Shown piece by piece: positions 1 through 8,399 of a stretch of 64,000 bases of DNA. The notes under the pieces are model-generated. The model was not told the DNA's origin. It worked only from the letters and a program-made list of their open reading frames with translations, and ran no database searches. This DNA is from Acidobacteriota bacterium (lineage in GTDB: Bacteria; Acidobacteriota; Blastocatellia; Pyrinomonadales; Pyrinomonadaceae): the NCBI GenBank assembly GCA_019639175.1, contig JAHBSK010000012.1, forward strand, positions 50,519 through 114,518. Direction: 5' to 3'. The stretch's first letter is position 1, and every line of letters starts with the position of its first letter. Position numbers and translations under genes: made by a program.

Positions 1-186
1 GGGACGATAAAGGTGGGAATGGGGCACGAGCGGCTGCTGATGAAGGGGATCAAAGGAGTCGGGACGGAGATAAGACTGACCGTTTTGACCTACAATATCA
101 AGCGGGTGATGTCGATCTTCGGAATCCCTGCGATGATCGAAAAACTCAACGGACAAAACCGGTTGACACAAAACGCATATGCCTGA
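1..186 (+). CDS. Transposase, C-terminal fragment cut by the window edge (IS1182-like)
   Basis: The frame is open from base 1 and ends in TGA at 184-186, giving 61 residues of a C-terminus. The translation contains GTIKVGMGHERLLMKGIKGV, then LTVLTYNIKRVMSIFG. An aromatic or glycine-rich segment followed by 'L.Y N.KR' is the usual end of DDE transposases of the IS1182/IS5-like type, where the last helix carries the catalytic Glu region. The N-terminal part lies outside the window, so integrity cannot be judged. The family name comes from pattern memory, not a search. There is no obvious insertion-sequence terminal repeat between this stop and the next gene. Confidence 0.55.
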   Translation, partial: GTIKVGMGHERLLMKGIKGVGTEIRLTVLTYNIKRVMSIFGIPAMIEKLNGQNRLTQNAYA

Positions 187-427
187 AAAAACCAGCAAAA
201 CCGCATTTACCGGGCTGTAACAGGCAAAAAACAAACAATTTATCGCGGTCAACAAAGAATTTGGCTAAACTGAGAACAAAAATATATGCAAAGCACCAAA
301 GCCGGCAAAACCTTTGAATGACATCCCGACATGCTGTTCAATCGCGGCTTAATAAAAACATTAACCCAGAGTTTTGCCACAGGCTCTGAAGCCAGTGGCA
401 ATTGATAAAACCAAATATCAAGACAGC
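187..427. other. AT-rich intergenic stretch with one hairpin
   Basis: No credible gene. The stretch is A-rich and contains an interrupted inverted repeat at 374-401 (TTGCCAC ... GTGGCAA outer arms, GGCT ... AGCC inner arms). There is no T-run on either strand, so it is only a weak terminator candidate between the transposase fragment and the convergent transporter gene. The right terminal inverted repeat of the insertion sequence should fall here, but I cannot identify it without the left end. Confidence 0.4.
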
Positions 428-877
428 CTAATATTTTCTTATCAAAACAACCCCGATCACGATCAAAAGCATTCCGGCGACGCGCGGCAGGCTTGTTTCT
501 TTTACGGGCAGGCCGAACAGGCCAAAATGGTCAATGACTACGCTCATCAGCATCTGTCCGGCGACGATGAGGCTTATGGTCAGGGCGACGCCAAGTTTTG
601 GCAGCAGTATTATCGACCCGGCAACATATATTGCCCCGATGACGCCGCCGGTCCACGCGATGGGCGATGCGTCCTTTGCTCCGGCCAGCTTTGAAAGCGG
701 AATGCCGGTGATAAGAATGTAGGCGAGCAGCGACACCGTGCCGACAAAGAACGAGGCGAACGCCGCCAGCATCGGGTTTGCGACCGCGTCGCCGAGTTTT
801 GCGTTGACCGCAACCTGTATCGGCAGGATGATGCCGAGGATCACGGCGACGATGATCAGAAAATAATAATTCGACAC
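428..877 (-). CDS. DMT-superfamily membrane protein, YdcZ/DUF606 type
   Basis: A 149-residue, almost entirely hydrophobic protein. It starts MSNYYFLIIVAVILGIILPI, and about five transmembrane helices can be drawn (roughly residues 5-25, 33-57, 71-92, 97-117, 128-147). The pattern PIQVAVNAKLG near residue 20 and GPA/GGVIGAIYVAGSIILLPKLG in the middle match the short DUF606/YdcZ family of inner-membrane proteins, thought to be half-size drug/metabolite transporters that dimerise. The substrate is unknown. Its ATG lies 4 bases downstream of the stop of the deaminase gene on the same strand, so the two are probably co-transcribed together with the glutaminyl cyclase gene further upstream. Confidence 0.75.
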   Translation of the reverse strand: MSNYYFLIIVAVILGIILPIQVAVNAKLGDAVANPMLAAFASFFVGTVSLLAYILITGIPLSKLAGAKDASPIAWTGGVIGAIYVAGSIILLPKLGVALTISLIVAGQMLMSVVIDHFGLFGLPVKETSLPRVAGMLLIVIGVVLIRKY

Positions 878-881
878 GCCT

Positions 882-1358
882 TTAGTATTTCACCTTATCC
901 GCTTTTGCGATCCATTCGTCAAAGACCGCGACGCTCTCATCTCTCAAAAACTGTTCTGTCGGAACGCGGCGAATTTCCGCTTTGACGGAAAGCTCATCAT
1001 AGATATATGCGTCGTCAAATCCGGCCCTTGCCGCATCGTGACGGTCGCCGGCGATGTATATCCGTTCGGCACGCGACCAGTAGATCGCCGCCAGACACAT
1101 CGGACACGGCTCGCACGAGGCATAAACAACGGCTCCGGTCAGGTCAAAGCTGCCTATCGTTTTACACGCATTGCGGATGGCAACGACCTCAGCATGGGCG
1201 GTCGGATCGTTCGTTGATGTAACGCGGTTATTGCCTTCGCCGATGATCTTGCCGTCCAGCACGACCACGGAGCCAAAAGGCCCGCCGCTGCCTTCGTTCA
1301 TACCTTCGCGCGCAAGCTCTATGGCACGCCGCATGAAATGCTCGTGGGATTCGCTCAT
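882..1358 (-). CDS. guaD: Guanine deaminase (CDA-fold nucleoside/nucleobase deaminase)
   Basis: A 158-residue zinc deaminase predicted to hydrolyse guanine to xanthine and ammonia in purine salvage. Zinc and catalytic motifs are visible: HAE at residues 55-57 and PCPMC at 84-88 within SCEPCPMCLAAIYWS. The stretch NRVTSTNDPTAHAEVVAIR and the late FDDAYIYDEL segment are typical of the Bacillus GuaD subgroup and differ from TadA (tRNA adenosine deaminase) and CMP deaminases. Length fits the family (about 155-160). The stop codon of the glutaminyl cyclase gene to the right and the ATG of this gene are directly adjacent but on the same strand order, so translation is likely coupled. Exact nucleobase specificity is inferred. 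Confidence 0.8.
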   Translation of the reverse strand: MSESHEHFMRRAIELAREGMNEGSGGPFGSVVVLDGKIIGEGNNRVTSTNDPTAHAEVVAIRNACKTIGSFDLTGAVVYASCEPCPMCLAAIYWSRAERIYIAGDRHDAARAGFDDAYIYDELSVKAEIRRVPTEQFLRDESVAVFDEWIAKADKVKY

Positions 1359-2264
1359 TTATTCCTTCGGTTTTATCTTTATCTCAAACAGCTTTCGCCA
1401 CTGTTTGCCGGTCACAAAAACGCGGTCGTTCTCGGCATCATAGGCTATGCCGTTGAGCGTGTTTTCGGCTCGTGGGTCATACGGATCGTCCTTTTTCGGC
1501 TGATCGTCGGGCGATATGCCGCTCAGGTCTATCCAGCCGACGACCTTGCCGGTTTCGGGATCGATGCGGGCGATGTGATTCGGCTGGCCGATGTTCGGCA
1601 CCATTCCCTGCGGCGTCGGGCCGGTCTGTTTTTGCTCGGAGTGCCAGATATTTGCCCAAACTTCGCCGTTCACCCATTCAAGCTCGTTCAGCAGATAGAG
1701 CGGTTTGTTATCATCATAAGAAACCGGAACGGTTCTGACGACCTTGAACGTTTCCGGGTCGATGAACCTTAGCAAATGCGTTCCGTCGCTCAATATCAGG
1801 TGAGTGTCGTTGTTTGCAAGTCCCCATGCCTCACCGCTGTATCTGAACTCTTTGACCGGCTCCATCGTTGCCAGATCGTAAACGAACACAACATCCTCAC
1901 GCCATGTCAGTTGGTAGATCTTTCCCTTAAAAATTGTGATGCCTTCGCCAAAAAAATCTTCGCCGAGGTCGCGTTTAAGAATGACCTTGCCGGTCTTCAG
2001 GTCAGTTTTGCGAAGCGTGGAACGTCCGTAATTGCCCGTGCTTTCATACAACATCCCGCCATAAAATATAAGGCCCTGTGTGAAAGCCGTCGGGTCGTGC
2101 GAATAGGTGTTCACGACCTCATAGGTATATACCGGGAGCTTTGAAAATGGCGGTGGCTTTGCCGCTGTCGGTGCGGGTTTTACCGCTGCGTTGTTTGCCG
2201 GTGTCGGCTCGTTTCCGCAGCCGAACGCAAAGAAAACCGAAAGTATCAATAAAATATTACGCAT
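1359..2264 (-). CDS. Glutaminyl-peptide cyclotransferase, bacterial beta-propeller type (lipoprotein)
   Basis: A 301-residue exported protein. The N-terminus MRNILLILSVFFAFGCGNE carries a lipobox with Cys16, so it is probably anchored in a membrane, followed by an Ala/Pro-rich linker to about residue 40. The rest contains motifs of the plant/bacterial glutamine cyclotransferase family: HDPTAFTQGLIF, LYESTGNYGRSTLR, FGEGITIFKGKIYQLTW, LNELEWVNGEVWANIW and TLNGIAYD. These enzymes convert N-terminal Gln of peptides to pyroglutamate on a five-bladed beta-propeller. It is the first gene of a likely cyclase-deaminase-transporter operon. The functional link among the three is not clear. Confidence 0.85.
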   Translation of the reverse strand: MRNILLILSVFFAFGCGNEPTPANNAAVKPAPTAAKPPPFSKLPVYTYEVVNTYSHDPTAFTQGLIFYGGMLYESTGNYGRSTLRKTDLKTGKVILKRDLGEDFFGEGITIFKGKIYQLTWREDVVFVYDLATMEPVKEFRYSGEAWGLANNDTHLILSDGTHLLRFIDPETFKVVRTVPVSYDDNKPLYLLNELEWVNGEVWANIWHSEQKQTGPTPQGMVPNIGQPNHIARIDPETGKVVGWIDLSGISPDDQPKKDDPYDPRAENTLNGIAYDAENDRVFVTGKQWRKLFEIKIKPKE

Positions 2265-2273
2265 AACGATGAA

Positions 2274-3596
2274 CTATTGTAGCAAAGCGGCCTCTATCGC
2301 GTCGCGAAAAGCCGGTGCCGAAAGCCGATGCACCTTTACGCCGTTGACGAAAATGGTCGGCGTTCCGGCGACGCCGTACGATCTGCCGTCCGCCTGATCT
2401 TTTCTTATTTCCGCGTCGCGAGCCTGCGGAAGCGCATCCGTTTCAAAGCGTTTGATGTCCAGCCCAAGCTGTTCCGCATAACGTTTTAGCGAGGCGGCAT
2501 CCAACGCATCCTGATTGCCGTAAAGCAGTTCGACAAATTCCCAATACTTGCCCTGTTTTGCCGCCGCGTTCGCCGCACGTGCGGCTGACAGGGCATTTTC
2601 ATGAATATTCTCAAGCGGAAAATCGCGCACGACAAGCTTTACGTTATCGCCGTATTCCTTCAAAACGCGTTTCAGCACAGGATGTGTCCGGGCGCAGGCA
2701 GGACACTGAAAGTCGCTGAACATAACGACAGTGACCTTTGCGTTCTCGTTGCCGAATACAGGACGGCCCGCAGCCGAAATGTCGAATTTTATCGGAGCGG
2801 GACGTTTGTAAACAAACCTGACATCGTATTTTTTGAAAAGCGTCCGGCGAAGTTTGTCCTCGAGGTCGATGCGTTCTTCATCGGAAAACTCACGCATCTT
2901 ATTCGTTATCTCGGCGGCGATGATGCCGCTGGCATCCGTATTTCGCTCTTTTGCCTCAACATTTATCAGCGATGACAGCAGTTCGTCCTCAAGCAAAAAC
3001 TGAAAGTCGTCATAAACATGAGCCGAGGCGTCATCCATTCTAAGCCGCACCGCTTTTTCAAAATCCGCGTTCGTTATCGTCCTTGTTCCAAGCCGTGCTA
3101 TCACGCTCGTTGCGGATATGTTTGCAGCATTGACGTCGCCTGTTTTTGTAAGCTGATGCTTTTTCTGCAGGGCGGTGACAAGTTCCTGCATTGCCTTTTG
3201 CTCCGGTTCGCGGCGAAGAAAATCTACTATCGTCTGCCTTACCTCGTCGAGCGGATGGTTGCCGAGAGCGTCGCGATTCATGTCATAGATCCGCTGTATC
3301 TCATTTTCCGAAGGATCGGCAACCTTTTTCAGTGTTTCGGCACGAAGATCTTCGACGGTGATGTTCCTAGCCTTTGCCTCGGTTTCAAACAAAAGATCGG
3401 CGAGATATTCGGACAGCAGAGCAGAGCGTATTTCGGCGATCTGCTTTGGTATCGCGGCAAATGCCGCCTGTCCCTGCGGCGATAGCTCGGCGGTGGTAAA
3501 GCTCAGGCCCTTTGCCGTCGCCAGGCGTTCCGGTGTTTGGGCATTTCCGGCAACAGCCGAGAGGACGAGAATAAAAAGTAAGGAAAAAAGTTTCAT
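2274..3596 (-). CDS. Secreted SurA-like/DsbA-like thioredoxin-fold oxidoreductase
   Basis: A 440-residue protein with a cleavable signal peptide (MKLFSLLFILVLSAVAGNAQ). Residues about 25-260 are helical and resemble SurA/PrsA-type chaperone N-domains. Residues about 275-438 form a DsbA-type thioredoxin domain (Thioredoxin_4): FSDFQCPACARTHPV puts the CPAC redox pair at Cys298/Cys301, VVRDFPLENIHENALSAA follows, and the cis-proline loop is GVAGTPTIFVNG. It probably forms or shuffles disulfides in envelope proteins. It ends 9 bases before the glutaminyl cyclase start, so the two exported proteins may share a transcript. The chaperone part is inferred from its helical character and its position in this fusion type. 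Confidence 0.8.
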   Translation of the reverse strand: MKLFSLLFILVLSAVAGNAQTPERLATAKGLSFTTAELSPQGQAAFAAIPKQIAEIRSALLSEYLADLLFETEAKARNITVEDLRAETLKKVADPSENEIQRIYDMNRDALGNHPLDEVRQTIVDFLRREPEQKAMQELVTALQKKHQLTKTGDVNAANISATSVIARLGTRTITNADFEKAVRLRMDDASAHVYDDFQFLLEDELLSSLINVEAKERNTDASGIIAAEITNKMREFSDEERIDLEDKLRRTLFKKYDVRFVYKRPAPIKFDISAAGRPVFGNENAKVTVVMFSDFQCPACARTHPVLKRVLKEYGDNVKLVVRDFPLENIHENALSAARAANAAAKQGKYWEFVELLYGNQDALDAASLKRYAEQLGLDIKRFETDALPQARDAEIRKDQADGRSYGVAGTPTIFVNGVKVHRLSAPAFRDAIEAALLQ

Positions 3597-3611
3597 TAAT
3601 AAACACGCGTT

Positions 3612-4547
3612 TCAGCTTTCAAATCTTAAAAGGCTGCGGTGAACTCTGACGGCGTCCGCGTCTGTCGGTGTGCCGCAGCGGTCAGGATGGATCACCTTTG
3701 CCAGTTTTTCGATGCCGTCAACGATGCGCGGGCCGGGCCGCGAAAAATAACTGTTGGCATCCATTGCCCAGATATTATCATTTCTGACGGCGGTCATATC
3801 ACGCCAACGAGCCGGAAAAACGGTTTGTTCAAGCTGCCGCAGCGTGTCCGCAACGTAATATCCGCACGGTATCAGCACAAGCACTTCGGGGTCGGCATCG
3901 GCAATGGTGTCGTATGTCGTTGTTACCGAACGTTCGCCTGCAAACCCAAGCAGGCATGTTCCGCCGGCGGTCTCGACCTGTTCGGGAACCCAATGTCCCG
4001 GAGCGAACGGCGGATCGAGCCACTCAAGCATCATCACACGCGGTGTTCGCTCAATGAATTCCATATGATGCCAAACATCACCCGCTCTGTTTGCCAGGTT
4101 CGATACCACCTCGTCAGCTTTTTCTGCGGTATCTGTCAGGCCGCCGATGGTCAGTATCGTGTCAAAGATGTCCTCCATCGTGTTCGGCTCCAGCGAGATG
4201 ACCTGTGAATCAGCCGTGTATGTCCGCACCGCCTGATTGACCGTTTTGTAATTGACGGCGCACACGTCGCACAATTCCTGAGTGATTATCAGGTCGGGTT
4301 TTAGCTCGGCAAGCAGGTCGGTATCGAGATCATATATCGTACCGTGGCCGTCAAGCTGTGAGCGGACGGCGTGATCTATCTCCCGGCTCGACATCGTCTC
4401 GTGCGAGATGCGGCTGGCAGTTACGACAGGCTTTGCGTCCATTCCGGCAGGGAAATCACATTCATGCGTCACACCGACCAGCGAATCCGCAAGCCCAAGC
4501 GCACAAACTATTTCCGTTGCCGAAGGCAAAAGCGACACGATCTTCAT
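3612..4547 (-). CDS. Cobalamin-binding periplasmic-binding-fold protein (BtuF-like)
   Basis: A 311-residue protein of the type III periplasmic-binding family (PF01497). The opening MKIVSLLPSATEIVCALGLADSLVGVTHECD is the standard start of 'cobalamin-binding protein' annotations, followed by PDLIITQELCDVCAVNY and late WAMDANSYFSRPGPRIVDGIE. No signal peptide is visible upstream of MKIVSLL. Many acidobacterial and cyanobacterial members share this absence, so the protein may be cytosolic or the start may be mis-set. No BtuC/BtuD genes are next to it. The nearby B12-dependent ribonucleotide reductase gives a plausible reason to acquire corrinoids. Ligand is inferred from the family. Confidence 0.75.
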   Translation of the reverse strand: MKIVSLLPSATEIVCALGLADSLVGVTHECDFPAGMDAKPVVTASRISHETMSSREIDHAVRSQLDGHGTIYDLDTDLLAELKPDLIITQELCDVCAVNYKTVNQAVRTYTADSQVISLEPNTMEDIFDTILTIGGLTDTAEKADEVVSNLANRAGDVWHHMEFIERTPRVMMLEWLDPPFAPGHWVPEQVETAGGTCLLGFAGERSVTTTYDTIADADPEVLVLIPCGYYVADTLRQLEQTVFPARWRDMTAVRNDNIWAMDANSYFSRPGPRIVDGIEKLAKVIHPDRCGTPTDADAVRVHRSLLRFES

Positions 4548-4691
4548 TTCTGCAATCTAACACAACAGTATCTATAAGCGCAGGCAGCGGCCAACCCTTT
4601 TTTGCAAAATTCACCTGAATCGTTCGCATTCCGTTCATACAGGTTTCCGTCTATTTGAGAAACCGGGATCAAGCGGAAACTCATCTTTCTC

Positions 4692-4780
4692 AGTTTTTCT
4701 TGGTGTGCTTTGCGGCTTAGCGTGAAATTATTTTACTCACGCAAAGTCGCAACGGCCGCAAAGAAACCGCAAACAAAAAG
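4692..4780. repeat. Long imperfect inverted repeat made of 'gcaaag' words
   Basis: Left arm TTTCTTGGTGTGCTTTGCGG and right arm around CACGCAAAGTCGCAACGGCC and AAAGAAACCGC, with an AT-rich centre. The arms are built from near-repeats of the word GCAAAG or CTTTGC. It sits between the convergent/divergent ends of the BtuF-like and VOC genes and resembles the element at 5257-5339. The whole gap 4548-4846 holds no gene. Confidence 0.5.
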
Positions 4781-4846
4781 AAAGTGTTCCCACTATGTCC
4801 CGATCAGGTTATTTGGGATAAAATAGACATACAGAGGTTAAGTATC

Positions 4847-5215
4847 ATGTCAGACATCAGATTCAGCGGAACGGTCGATCATCTGGGCGTGAAATGCGAC
4901 GATCTGCAAGCGGCCATCGACACATATTTGAACATGGGTTTTCGGCTTGAAACCCGATACCATGATTGGGCAATGGTGCGCGACCCGCGCGGTTTCGGCA
5001 TCGCTCTTTTGCCGCCCGATTCAAAACATCCGCCGCACCTCGGCATCCGCGTCGATACCCGCGAACAGCTCGAAGCCGCCGCCGCCCGCGAAAACAAACC
5101 CATCAAACCCCATCGCGACGGCACCTCGTCATTCTACACAAAAGGCCTCTCCGGCCAGGTCATCGAGGTCATCCACTACCCCGAAGACTTCAAACCCGGT
5201 GTTGAATATGCCTAG
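4847..5215 (+). CDS. VOC (glyoxalase/bleomycin-resistance fold) protein
   Basis: A 122-residue single-domain protein. I place the start at ATG 4847 because AGAGG lies about 9 bases upstream and because the fold begins at once: TVDHLGVKCDDLQAAIDTYLNMGFRL is the first beta-alpha-beta unit of the vicinal-oxygen-chelate fold. Candidate metal ligands are His in VDHLG, His in PHLGIRV and Glu in QVIEVIHY, which is the usual H/H/E pattern. The substrate (lactoylglutathione, a dioxygenase substrate or an antibiotic) cannot be told from the sequence. It stands alone between two repeat-rich gaps. Confidence 0.7.
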   Translation: MSDIRFSGTVDHLGVKCDDLQAAIDTYLNMGFRLETRYHDWAMVRDPRGFGIALLPPDSKHPPHLGIRVDTREQLEAAAARENKPIKPHRDGTSSFYTKGLSGQVIEVIHYPEDFKPGVEYA

Positions 5216-5256
5216 ATTTGCGGATAGAAGATGTATGCTCTGTGGTCAAAAATAAA

Positions 5257-5339
5257 ACCGCCGCGAAGCCGCAAAGACACAAAGAACAACCAAGAAAAAA
5301 CTTTGCGTAACTTAGTGTTCTCGCGTCTTAGTGGCAAAA
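5257..5339. repeat. Long imperfect inverted repeat, second 'gcaaag' element
   Basis: The left arm contains GCCGCAAAGACACAAAGAAC and AACCAAGAAAA. The right arm contains CTTTGCGTAACTTAGTGTTC and TCGCGTCTTAGTGGC. It is the same kind of word-built inverted repeat as 4692-4780 but in opposite overall orientation. The whole gap 5216-5533 has no gene. Transcribed, it could fold into a long irregular hairpin. Confidence 0.5.
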
Positions 5340-5533
5340 TTTATCAGATAGCCTTAAAGTCGCAAAGAAGAAACAGAAACTTGTGCATAATTTTCCTAAC
5401 GCTCAATCTGAGATGAAAAAAGAGCGGATTTCGTTACAATGACGAAGCATGCCAGTGACAAAAGAACAACTCATTGGACAAATAGATCGCGGGACATTTG
5501 TGCGATGAGTGATAATACGTCTTGTTACGGCGT

Positions 5534-8029
5534 TCATTTACATTTTGAGTAGCCGCAGTCACGGCAGGTGTCACAGCCGGAGGCATATTCAAGCTGGCCG
5601 CCGCATTCGGGACATTCGCCTATCATTTGCGACATTACGGCGTATTCTTTGGCTGACGAATTGCTTGTGACACGGAGCGATTCCGGCTGGCCGTTGAGAC
5701 GGCGGTCGATCAGCTGCAGGCATTCGGCAATCGCCTGTTCGGGCGAGGTCAGCAGGCGTTTGTTGAACCACACTGCGTGCGTTGAGGTTACCTTGTTCAG
5801 GCTTCGGGCCACTTCCTTTGCATCAAATCCGCCGCGCAGCATCTTTGACGCCAGCAGCCCCACGCCGGCGCTGACCGGCCCGGCAACAAAAACCTCAAGT
5901 ATCCGTTCGCCGTCATGATTGACCGTCACATAGAGGTTCTGCCCCTCGAACGGGATCCGCCATGTCGAGCCTTGCAATTCACGCGGCCGCGACAGTCTTT
6001 CCGACGCGGTGATCGGGAGATGCGGCGATGATGTTTTCGTCTCCGCGTCTCCGGTTCCCTGTTTCTTCCGGTCGCTTTTCATCGTGTTCAACACCTGTCC
6101 CTCGCGGCTGCCGTCGCGGTAATAGCTGACGGCTTTGCAGCCCAGGCTGCGGGCGAGGCGGTACAACTCATCGACCGATTCGACGGTATCGTTCCTGGCT
6201 CCGTTGCAGGTCTTTGAGATGGCATTGTCCACATGCTGCTGAGCGGCGGCCAGCACCTTTACATGTTCTATCGAACTGATCTTCATGGCCGCGACAAAAT
6301 GCGGCGGCAGATCATCTTCATGTTCGACAACGTGTTCGGCGGCGGCCTTTATGGACTCTTCGCTTGTCAGATCGACACTGACGCCAAGCGCTTCGGCGGC
6401 CAGCGGGTGAACATACGTTCGCGTGCCGAGCGTGTCCCGACGGACATACGCCCACGAAAAGTTAGGTTCGATGCCGGACGACGTCTCTGCCACGAGCGAG
6501 ATGGTGCCGGTCGGAGCGATGGTCGTTACTTCATAATTTCGAGGCGTAAGCGGAATCTCGCGCGAGATTCCGAGATCATCATAAATAAAGCGCGAATAGG
6601 CTTCGCGGTTTGCCTCAAATTCGGGAAAAACGCCTTTTTCGCTGCCTAGTTTCAGCGATGCCAGCCATGCTTCGCGGCGAATAAAGCCCATGACCTTTTT
6701 TATCAGGGCTATCGACTCATCGCTGCCATAGGTCACGCCCATTTTCAGGCACAGATCGGCAAAGCCCATGATGCCGAGGCCGACCGGACGTGTGCGTTTG
6801 ACGACATCGTCTATCTCCGGTAAAGGAAAATGACCGGCATCGACCACATTGTCCAGAAACCGCGTACACAAATGTGTAATGCCCGCCAACCGATCCCAAT
6901 CAATGGAGCCGCCATCAGCGGCCGCAGCAAAAAATTTCGCCGTGTCTATCGAACCCAGATTGCAGGAGTTATTGAAATGAAGCTGCTGTTCGCCGCAGGG
7001 ATTGCAGGCGTAGATCGGCCCCATCGAAGCCATCAGGTGATTATGGCGGTTCACTTCGTCGATAAAGATGATGCCCGGCTCGGCGTATTTGTGTGCCGAT
7101 GCGATGATGCGGTTCCAAATATCCGGTGCATAGACCATGCCCGCCGCCGGCGGTTCTTCAATGGTACAGCCGCTCAGGTCGGCTTTTTCAAATTCGAGCT
7201 TGTCGGCGAATGTTAGGGTCGTTCCGTCGGTTCGCCGATACACAACGTAATCGGCGTCCGTTACGGCGTCGAAAACAGGCTGTGTCCATGGCTTGCCGTT
7301 AAATTCGGTCTGAAACCAGGCTCCGCTATCGACCGCATCCAGGAACCGGTCGGTCACGGTCACAGAAATGTTGAAATTCGTAAGGCTTGTCTGATCGTTC
7401 TTGGCATGGATAAAACGCAATATGTCGGGATGCTTAATGCTTAAAATGCCCATGTTGGCGCCGCGCCTGACACCGCCCTGTTTTACGACCTCGGTCGTCT
7501 GATTGACGATGTTCATAAAACTGACCGGCCCTGATGCCACGCCCCGCGTCGAATCTACCATTGCTCCCGCAGGCCGTAGAAACTCATAGGTCATACCGGT
7601 TCCTCCGCCCGTTTGATGGATGATGGCCACGTTTTGAGCATGTTCCATAATGCCCTCGATGGAATCGGGAACATTAAGCACGAAACATGCCGCAAGCTGG
7701 CCCTTCGACTTGCCGGCGTTGACCAGACAGGGAGTATTGGGGACGAACTCGCGTGCGAGCATGACTGTCGTCATCTCGTCATAGAACGATCTTTGCTTTG
7801 TCGGATCGGCCTCTGCCGCTGACACGTGGCCGACGACGCGGCGGACAATGTCAGGCCATGTTTCAGTCGGTTCGCCGTTCCCGTCCTTTAGCGAGTAGCG
7901 TTTCGCGACAACCTTTTGAGCATTGATGCCGAGCGGGGCGTATTCGCGCGCGTGAACCGTTCCGGCCCCGTTGCCGACGCCATTTTCTTTGGAAAAATTG
8001 CCGATAGCCGATTCAGAAACGATGCTCAT
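5534..8029 (-). CDS. nrdJ: Adenosylcobalamin-dependent (class II) ribonucleoside reductase
   Basis: An 831-residue enzyme reducing ribonucleotides to deoxyribonucleotides with a B12-generated thiyl radical. I start at ATG 8027-8029 ([13 protein letters not shown]) because GGAG lies 9 bases upstream; an in-frame extension to 8104 has no such site. Visible motifs: [20 protein letters not shown] near residue 105, [19 protein letters not shown], the active-site block [39 protein letters not shown], a TSCPE-type domain near residues 690-780, and a C-terminal zinc ribbon with paired cysteines (CPECGGQLE ... [13 protein letters not shown]). No small radical-generating subunit gene is nearby, as expected for class II. 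A candidate promoter is an extended -10 (TGCTAAAAT, minus strand) at 8083-8091. Confidence 0.92.
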   Translation of the reverse strand: MSIVSESAIGNFSKENGVGNGAGTVHAREYAPLGINAQKVVAKRYSLKDGNGEPTETWPDIVRRVVGHVSAAEADPTKQRSFYDEMTTVMLAREFVPNTPCLVNAGKSKGQLAACFVLNVPDSIEGIMEHAQNVAIIHQTGGGTGMTYEFLRPAGAMVDSTRGVASGPVSFMNIVNQTTEVVKQGGVRRGANMGILSIKHPDILRFIHAKNDQTSLTNFNISVTVTDRFLDAVDSGAWFQTEFNGKPWTQPVFDAVTDADYVVYRRTDGTTLTFADKLEFEKADLSGCTIEEPPAAGMVYAPDIWNRIIASAHKYAEPGIIFIDEVNRHNHLMASMGPIYACNPCGEQQLHFNNSCNLGSIDTAKFFAAAADGGSIDWDRLAGITHLCTRFLDNVVDAGHFPLPEIDDVVKRTRPVGLGIMGFADLCLKMGVTYGSDESIALIKKVMGFIRREAWLASLKLGSEKGVFPEFEANREAYSRFIYDDLGISREIPLTPRNYEVTTIAPTGTISLVAETSSGIEPNFSWAYVRRDTLGTRTYVHPLAAEALGVSVDLTSEESIKAAAEHVVEHEDDLPPHFVAAMKISSIEHVKVLAAAQQHVDNAISKTCNGARNDTVESVDELYRLARSLGCKAVSYYRDGSREGQVLNTMKSDRKKQGTGDAETKTSSPHLPITASERLSRPRELQGSTWRIPFEGQNLYVTVNHDGERILEVFVAGPVSAGVGLLASKMLRGGFDAKEVARSLNKVTSTHAVWFNKRLLTSPEQAIAECLQLIDRRLNGQPESLRVTSNSSAKEYAVMSQMIGECPECGGQLEYASGCDTCRDCGYSKCK

Positions 8030-8399
8030 AGATGTGATCTCCAATTTGGGGCAAGATGGCCGAAAAGTCTGGTTCATTTTATATTTTAGCATTTTTGCGC
8101 CCATCCGAGAATTCAGAACATCGGGCTATGGCCGACATTGTGAAATATTTCTCTATATCGCCTTCAGGGAACTTGTCGGGCATCACTTTTTCCGGAGTCT
8201 TGGAGGTTCCGCAGGCAATTCCGACGCTACACTTTTGCAAAGGTGCGAACGCCCGCCGGTCGCAGTGGGGCGATAGGGCCACACGCATTGTCAATGCCCT
8301 GTCGAAAGTCGGGCAATATGCTCTGAGTGGAGTTTAGGATCAAGTCTGACAGCTTTCAGAAATTAGGGATATCGGCAAAAAACTGGTATTTTGTAATTT
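8030..8399. other. Divergent intergenic region between nrdJ and the aminotransferase gene
   Basis: About 370 bases without a convincing gene. It should hold promoters for both directions. A minus-strand extended -10 (TGC + TAAAAT) lies at 8083-8091. I looked for a cobalamin riboswitch or an NrdR box and saw neither a full B12 box nor paired NrdR palindromes. A 71-codon minus-strand frame at 8079-8294 exists but has no recognisable domain and no clear ribosome site. Confidence 0.4.

Noticed and set aside
428..877. Plus-strand small frames over the YdcZ-type gene (for example 374-694)
   Set aside because: Low-complexity translation with no domain. The minus-strand frame is a convincing membrane protein with family motifs.
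8079..8294. A 71-codon minus-strand frame upstream of nrdJ
   Set aside because: No recognisable domain and no clear ribosome site, and it overlaps the region where promoters for both flanking genes must lie.
8030..8399. A cobalamin riboswitch in front of the B12-dependent reductase
   Set aside because: I looked for the B12 box and the conserved GCCACTG region on both strands. Only short partial likenesses occur, and they do not build the fold. B12 riboswitches normally control the B12-independent enzyme, not nrdJ.
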